Below are positions 18,672-24,216 of a stretch of DNA of 24,216 nucleotides, piece after piece. Below the pieces are notes generated by a model, which saw nothing but the letters and a program-made list of their open reading frames with translations, did no database searches and had not been told where the DNA came from. Both the position numbers and the translations under genes were made by a program. This DNA comes from Cylindrodendrum hubeiense (taxonomy: Eukaryota; Ascomycota; Sordariomycetes; Hypocreales; Nectriaceae): assembly GCA_014621425.1 (NCBI GenBank), contig JAANBB010000533.1, forward strand, positions 1-24,216, read 5' to 3'. Every line of letters starts with the position of its first letter. Within the stretch, counting starts at the first letter, position 1.

Positions 18672-20858
18672 ATGTCTGTCCGCGTCGTCGCACGAATACG
18701 GCCGCTCCTCGAGAATGAGCTCGACAAGGACGTGATTGTCCGCGGCGACAGTGTCGATCCCAGCAAACCTAATACGATTGTCAAGATCCCCAACCCCAAA
18801 AATGAGGCCGAGGAGTTCTCGTTCGCCTTCAATGGCGTCTACGACATGTCCACCTCCCAGGAGACACTGTTTACTTCAGAAGGTGCGAACCCAGCGGTTG
18901 GATCAACCATGGTAGTGTGTTGTGTGTTGACTTGAGTAGTGGCCCCGTACCTGAAGCCTCTCTTCCAAGGAATCGACGTCACGCTATTTGCCTACGGTGT
19001 CACCGGCACCGGCAAGACGCACACGATGCGAGGCGGTCTGAAGCTGGCAGAGCGTGGGGTGATTCCCCGGCTGCTGAGCGGTGTGTTCCGAAGAGGCAAA
19101 AAGATCATGAAGGATTCGCAGGGCGAAACCACGGTGCAGGTCGCCTTGTCCTACTATGAGATCTACAACGACAAGGTCTTCGACCTGCTCGAGCCCCTCG
19201 ACAAGCGCACACCGACCGGACTGCCTCTGCGCGCCGAGGCTAGCGGAAGGACTGTCGTCGTCGGCCTGTCGGAGCGATCGTGTGAGGACCTCAAGGACTT
19301 TGAGAAGTTGTACATCGAGGCGAACAACAACCGCATCACGGCCTCTACTAAGCTCAACGCCCACAGCAGTCGCAGCCATGCCATCTTGCGGGTCAAGCTG
19401 ACGCAGACCACCGGAAACATGGTTCAAGAGAGCACGGCTTCTGCCATTGATCTCGCTGGATCCGAAGACAACCGTCGCACCGACAATGGCAAGGAGAGAC
19501 TGGTGGAGTCAGCCGCCATCAACAAGAGTCTCTTCGTCCTCAGTCAATGCATCGATGCCATCTCCCGCGGCGATAAGAGGATACCGTACCGCGAGTCGAA
19601 GATGACGCGTATCTTGTCTCTGGGCCAGAACAAGGGCATCACCGTCATGATTCTGAACCTTGCCCCTCTGCGAAGCTACCATCTCGATACCCTGAGCAGT
19701 CTCAACGTCAGCTCCCGCGCGAAGCGAATCGAGGTCCGGGAAATAGAGAATGAGGTTGTTTTCAAGCAAGTTCCTAGAGCGAACTCGAACCTCTCAGGCT
19801 TGGCCGCTAGTCGACAGGCTCTTCGTCCTCTGACCAATGCTCACAACGTCCACAACGGCAACGCGGCGGCCAAGGCTGCCGATGCCAAGGTTGTTGATGT
19901 TAGCAAGCCCGTCAAGGCCTTCAGCGTTTACACGGACAAGACGAAGCCGACTCTCGCTACGCGACCCATCGCCAACTCTGGTCTGACTCGCAGAACAGAC
20001 TCCAGCAAGCGACCCTCTGAGAATGAGTTTATCGCAAGGCCGAGCAAGATCTCAAGACCTACTCTCGCAACATCTGTCACAGTGTCTGCGGCGCAGATTG
20101 AGGCCATGGTCGAAAAGAAGGTCAGCGAGGTTCTGGCTGCTCGGATGGCGGCCGAGATGGCCTTCCAGCCGGTCCAAGTTCAGGTTCAACCCGATGTTAG
20201 CGAGGCCGTGCAACGACGTCTCGATGCCCTTGAGAAGCGAATTGACAGCGACGAGTGGCGGGACGATTCCAAGTCGGACGGCTTGAGGTTCTTGTTGGCT
20301 GCCCGGCAGAGCAAAGAGCGAGGCGACGATGCGGCGGCGCTGAAGATGTACGAAATGGCTCTGCCCTACTTCCCCGGCCAAGCCAAGCTGCTGAGCAAGA
20401 TTGAGAGGTTAAGGGCGCGCTTGAGCGGGTCCGGCGGCGGCTCTGAGAACCGCGACGAGCCTCGAACGGAGAGGAAGAAACGACGCGCCGTGTACGAGGA
20501 CGACGAGGGCGACTACCATGATGGCGAGGCCGATGTCGACGAGGCGTCTTTTGTGCAACCTGCCCCTAAGACCAAGTCTCGGAAGCTCAAGGTCAAGACT
20601 CTCAGTGTCTTCCCAGACCACGACGGCCCTGCCTCACCACGAACGCGGCAGCTCCTTGACATTGTCAACTCGCGCGACCTGGAGCAGATCCGCGGGCTCG
20701 TCGGCTTCGGCGCCAAGAAGGCTCGCGACCTCGTCGACTACCTCGAGCTTACCAACGTTGACGACGGTAGCAACGTCGAGAGCCTCGCGCAGCTTCGTTC
20801 TTTTCCGGGCATGGGGAGCCGAACCGTCGAGAGGGCGTATGATGGTCTGGCGGTGTAA
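18672..20858 (+). CDS. Kinesin-10-like motor with C-terminal helix-hairpin-helix (KIF22/Kid type)
   Basis: This is a microtubule motor, probably chromosome-binding. Two exons (18672-18882, 18940-20858) give 709 aa. The N-terminal motor domain spans about 1-340: start VRVVARIRPL, P-loop GVTGTGKT at 90-97, switch I NAHSSRSH at 210-217, switch II DLAGSE at 241-246, and YRESKMTRIL at 287-296. The usual LLQDSLGG after this is replaced by LSLGQNKG. A basic, probably unstructured linker follows. A Glu/Ala-rich helix lies near 475, a TPR-like helix pair (AARQSKERGDDAAALKMYEMAL) near 540, then a bipartite-NLS-like basic patch (ERKKRR). The last ~70 residues form a tandem helix-hairpin-helix (IRGLVGFGAKKARDLVDYL, then LRSFPGMGSRTVERAY) as in KIF22/Kid, where it binds DNA. 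Motor plus HhH points to chromokinesin; spindle and chromosome roles are inferred. Confidence 0.9.
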
Positions 20859-21392
20859 GGGTGATGGTTGGTATTAGATATGGCTTCGGTTTGGCATAAT
20901 ACCCTGGTCTGCTGGTTGGTCTGGTAGGGGCGTTTGGGCGATACTCGGTTTTTGCATCGGCTGCATTGGGTGGTGTTTATATATGGAGTGTGAAGATGCT
21001 GTTAAAGCATTGTGGTGAAGATTCCATCCATTAATTGAAATGCGCGTTCGTTTTCACATTGGACCTGAGACTAAAGGAGCTCCTGAATGTCAGACATGAG
21101 GGAGTCAGGGGCTTCGTTTCCTTTGATCTTAATCCATATTTGCTTTTGATTGCTTCTGCTAGATCTGTGCGGTTGAGTTGGTTCCTGAATTTGATCAGGC
21201 TGCAAACAAAAAGTTGTGACGTAGAGGTACCTCAGGTAGCAAACAAGTGCCATTTGTACCTACCACTTAATATAGGCTGCCACAACCTCGCCAACCCGCC
21301 ATTTCCCCCTCTGAAGGTCATAATTGTCGCAATGTTGTGAATGCATCACCTCAAAGCACAAGCACACTGCCCTTGCGTCCCACTATGATACG
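20859..21392. other. Intergenic region, kinesin 3' flank and NLR leader
   Basis: About 530 bp without a gene. The right end is the 5' leader of the NACHT-WD40 gene and contains three upstream ATGs (21332, 21341, 21385). No TATA box, repeat or RNA gene is evident. Confidence 0.4.
21332..21388 (+). promoter_or_regulatory. Upstream ORFs in the NLR leader
   Basis: ATG 21332 opens a two-codon ORF ending TGA at 21340. ATG 21341 opens a 15-codon ORF ending TGA at 21388. A third ATG at 21385 overlaps that stop and runs out of frame through the main start into the coding region, to about 21654. If the transcript starts upstream of 21332, these would limit translation of the NLR. The actual transcription start is unknown. 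Confidence 0.35.
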
Positions 21393-24216
21393 ATGGAGGC
21401 ACTTGGTGTTGCTGCCAGTGTTATTGCCGTCATTGATATATCTGTCAAAGTCGCCTCGCGTTGCCTCCAGTATGCCAAAGAGGTCAAAAATGCCGCAAGC
21501 GATATTGAACGACTCCACAAAGAAGTCATCGGTCTGCAAAAGGTCTCACGAGAAGTCCAGGATTTATTGCAGAGCCCTATTGGCGCGAAGCTTGAGAGAT
21601 CGCAGAGCCTCAACAATGTCCTCCGAGACAGTGTCTCTCAGCTTCAAACGCTAGATCGGTGGCTCGAGTCTAGAGCATCCCGGAACGCTCCGAGCAGAAT
21701 AGACCTTCGTGCATTGAAATGGCCATTTCAGCGTAAAGAAGTGGACGGATTCCTTCGTGAACTTCGGCAACACACACAGACGATCGCTTTAACTCTCCAA
21801 GTGGATCAGACGTAAGAGAATCATATTCCGTCTGATTGTAGTCTGTTAATGAATTATTTAGTGGGGTTCTTCTTGAAGTCGATCGGAATGTCGTGCGAAT
21901 CGACCAAAAGACTATGCTTAGCGGACTTCCTATCGCTGAAGGGGCGGGCTTCGATTCTCATGCCGAGGAACACAACTCAACCTGCCTGCAGAATACCCGA
22001 GTCGACCTCCTTAAGCAGATATCCGAATGGGCTAATGACCCTCACGCCGAGACCATTTTCTGGCTTAATGGTATGGCTGGCACTGGAAAGTCTACCATCT
22101 CCCGCACTGTTTCTCGGTCTTTCGCTACCTCAGGCCACCTGGGCGCCAGCTTCTTCTTCAAAAGAGGCGAGGCTGATCGAGGGAGCTTATCCAAGTTCGT
22201 CACAACAATTGCAGCACAGCTGGCCGAAAGAGAGCCCGCTCTGGCACCATACATCAAAGCTGCTGTTGAGGCCAATCATTACATTGGCGGAAAGGCGGTA
22301 CGAGAGCAGTTTGACAAACTCATCTTGCAGCCGCTAGGAAATATTTCTCAAGAGGTTCAAGGGACGACCCCCTTAGTCATCGTTGTCGATGCCCTTGACG
22401 AATGTGACCGAGATGAAGATGTCAAATTGATCATCAGTCTTTTCTCTCGCACTAAACCCCTACAGTTTCCAAAGCTAAGAGTCTTCTTCACAAGCAGACC
22501 GGAACTTCCAGTCCGCCTCGGCTTTAATGCTGCGAAGGGCACATACCAAGACGTTATCCTTCATGAAATACGTCGGAATCTCATCGAGCATGATATCACT
22601 ACCTTCATAAAGCACCGGCTTGTGTCAATTAAACTTGAGTATGACTTATCTGTGTCTGAAGACCGGAAACTGCCACCCGACTGGCCTAGCAAAACAGACA
22701 TTGAAGCACTGGTGACAATGGCTATTCCGCTCTTTATTTTTGCAGCAACTGTATGCCGTTTCCTTGCCGATCGGAAATGCGGGAATCCCGATAAGCAATT
22801 AAAGGAAGTCCTGCAGCTTCAATTAGAGACTCAAGTATCACAGCTTGACGCAACGTATCTGCCTGTCATGAATAGGCTGATCGAAGGCCTTACCCCTAAA
22901 CAGCGGGATAGAGCTATCGAACGGTTTCGCTATATTGTCGGTTCTATCATTGTTCTAGCAAGTCCTCTGTCGACATCTTCCCTCGGGCAGATTCTCAATG
23001 TGCCAAAAGACACGATCGATGAACAACTAGACTTACTTCATTCCGTCCTGAGCATCCCATCAGATCAGTCTCCTGTACGGCTGCTACATCTCTCTTTCCA
23101 CGATTTTTTAGTGGATCCTGAGAAGCGAGAAACGAACTTGTTTTGGGTAGATGAAAAAGACACCCACAATCAGATGACTGTAAACTGTCTGCGTGTTATG
23201 GATAAACACTTGCATACGGATATATGCCAGCTCGTGCAGCCGGGAACGAGCCGCTCGTCTATAAACCCCCACGATTTACATTTGCATATTCCGCCAGAAG
23301 TGCAATACGCATGCCTTCATTGGGTCTATCATATACAGCGAACAGAAACGACTGTTGATGACAATAGCGATGTCTGCAGGTTTTTGATGCACCATTTCCT
23401 CCATTGGCTGGAAGCAATAAGCCTCATTGGAAAAGCCTCAGAGAGTCTAAACATTATCAAGGGTTTGCAGTCGGTTCTAGATGTAAGTGGTTATTAGTAT
23501 GTTCTATTGTGTTCTTCTCTAATGACATCACACAGCCAGAGGCAAGCAAAAAGCTAGCAGACTTTCTACAAGACGCTTTGCGATTAATCCGTGCCAATTT
23601 GTCAACAATAGACTCTGTACCTCTTCAGATCTACTCATCAATTCTTGCCTTTACGCCAAAGAATAGTGCGGTGCGACAAGTTTTCAAGGATCAGCTCTCA
23701 AAGTGGATATCCCTAGAACCAGAACCAGAGGACAATTGGGATCAGTGCCAACAGATCTTAGAAGGTCACGAGAAACGCGTAACGTCTGTAGCCTTTTCGA
23801 CCGATGGGAGCCTGGTGGCCTCGGCCTCCGACGACTCGACCGTCCGGCTTTGGCGCAGTGATGATGGTGCGTGTATCCAGGTGCTCGAAGGCCACAAGGG
23901 CTCAGTATTATCTGTGACCTTCTCGCCTGACTCGAAATTGGTAGCCTCAGCCTCTTCGGACAAGACTGTGCGGCTCTGGCGCAGCGATGATGGAACGTGT
24001 GTTCGGGTTCTTGAGCATGAGAGCTCAGCCAGATCAGTTGCCTTCTCTCCTGATTCTAAACTCCTAGCCTCGGCTTCTGGAGACAAGACTATACGACTCT
24101 GGCGCAGTGATGATGGCGCGTGCATCCAGGTGCTTGAAGCTCATGAGGGATGGGTGAAGCTAGTCGCCTTCTCGCCTGACTCAAAACTGGTAGCGTCAGC
24201 TTCTGATGATAATAAT
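21393..24216 (+). CDS. NACHT-WD40 STAND/NLR protein, HET-D/E-like, cut by window end
   Basis: This is a signal-transducing ATPase of the fungal NLR class. Relatives act in heterokaryon incompatibility and non-self recognition. Exons 21393-21811, 21862-23482 and 23536 to the window end give at least 907 aa with no stop. Residues 1-139 match the fungal STAND N-terminal (HeLo-like) domain (EALGVAASVIAVIDISVKVA). A CLQNTRVDLLKQISEWA segment precedes the NACHT domain: Walker A GMAGTGKST at 210-218, Walker B LVIVVDALDEC at 311-321, and FFTSRPELPVR. A helical/winged-helix region follows (LLHLSFHDFLVDPEKR near 560). WD40 repeats begin at about residue 757: two 42-aa units, one of 41, and a fourth cut off. 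The chosen ATG matches the family N terminus. No partner gene lies upstream. It is not known whether the gene is intact beyond the window. Confidence 0.9.
23764..24216 (+). repeat. Highly similar 126-bp WD40-coding repeats
   Basis: Units start at about 23764, 23890, 24016 and 24139; the last is incomplete. Long stretches are nearly identical between units (the codons for RLWRSDDG and for FSPDSKL), whereas residues right after the GH position and around VLE..H vary. Unit 3 has lost the Gly codon of GH, so it is 123 bp. Such similarity is the mark of recent duplication or concerted evolution in HET-D/E-type receptors. Confidence 0.9.

Noticed and set aside
23766..24125. Open frame antisense to the WD40 repeats
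   Set aside because: It is a repeat-driven shadow: its own periodicity mirrors the 126-bp WD units, and no independent start or domain is seen.

Overview
This window looks like nuclear DNA of a filamentous ascomycete (Pezizomycotina, probably Sordariomycetes). Genes lie on both strands and carry short introns of about 46-70 nt, with GTRNGT-type donors, CTRAC-like branch points and YAG acceptors. Leaders are CT-rich. The gene set is typical of filamentous fungi: Skn7, the DNA primase small subunit, Trm10, a complex I B14.7-type subunit, an MCH-like transporter, Aim24, a kinesin and a NACHT-WD40 protein. All exon-intron models below were worked out by eye from splice signals and frame continuity. 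Every complete model closes in frame.

Layout, left to right. 404-2529 (+) encodes a Skn7-type HSF/response-regulator transcription factor, with a 27-nt near-perfect palindrome 2 nt after its stop. 2560-5687 is about 3 kb with no supportable gene. 5688-7381 (+) is DNA primase small subunit, convergent with an intronless Trm10 tRNA methyltransferase at 7472-8680 (-). 9282-10071 (+) is a four-exon, 207-aa Tim17-like complex I subunit.

Directly downstream, 10140-11400 holds the most unusual feature of the window. Five nearly identical box C/D snoRNA genes each sit inside one intron of a tandemly duplicated, apparently non-coding host transcript. Each has a C box, a D box and a short terminal stem, and the distance from D box to 3' splice site is almost constant. 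I could not assign the rRNA or snRNA target.

11863-13527 (-) is a monocarboxylate-transporter-like MFS protein. 13528-16948 is gene-poor. It holds low-complexity repeats, the decayed C-terminal end of a Tc1/mariner transposase (15279-15545, -), one weak candidate gene and a 14-bp tandem repeat. 16949-18256 (-) is Aim24, a mitochondrial protein, head-to-head with a kinesin motor carrying a C-terminal helix-hairpin-helix (kinesin-10/KIF22-like) at 18672-20858 (+).

The right end (21393 to beyond 24216, +) is a STAND/NLR-type protein. It has a fungal STAND N-terminal domain, a NACHT ATPase and highly similar WD40 repeats, as in the HET-D/HET-E incompatibility families, and it is cut by the window edge. 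The genes do not form a pathway. They are housekeeping and regulatory genes interrupted by a snoRNA cluster, a transposon relic and an accessory-type NLR.
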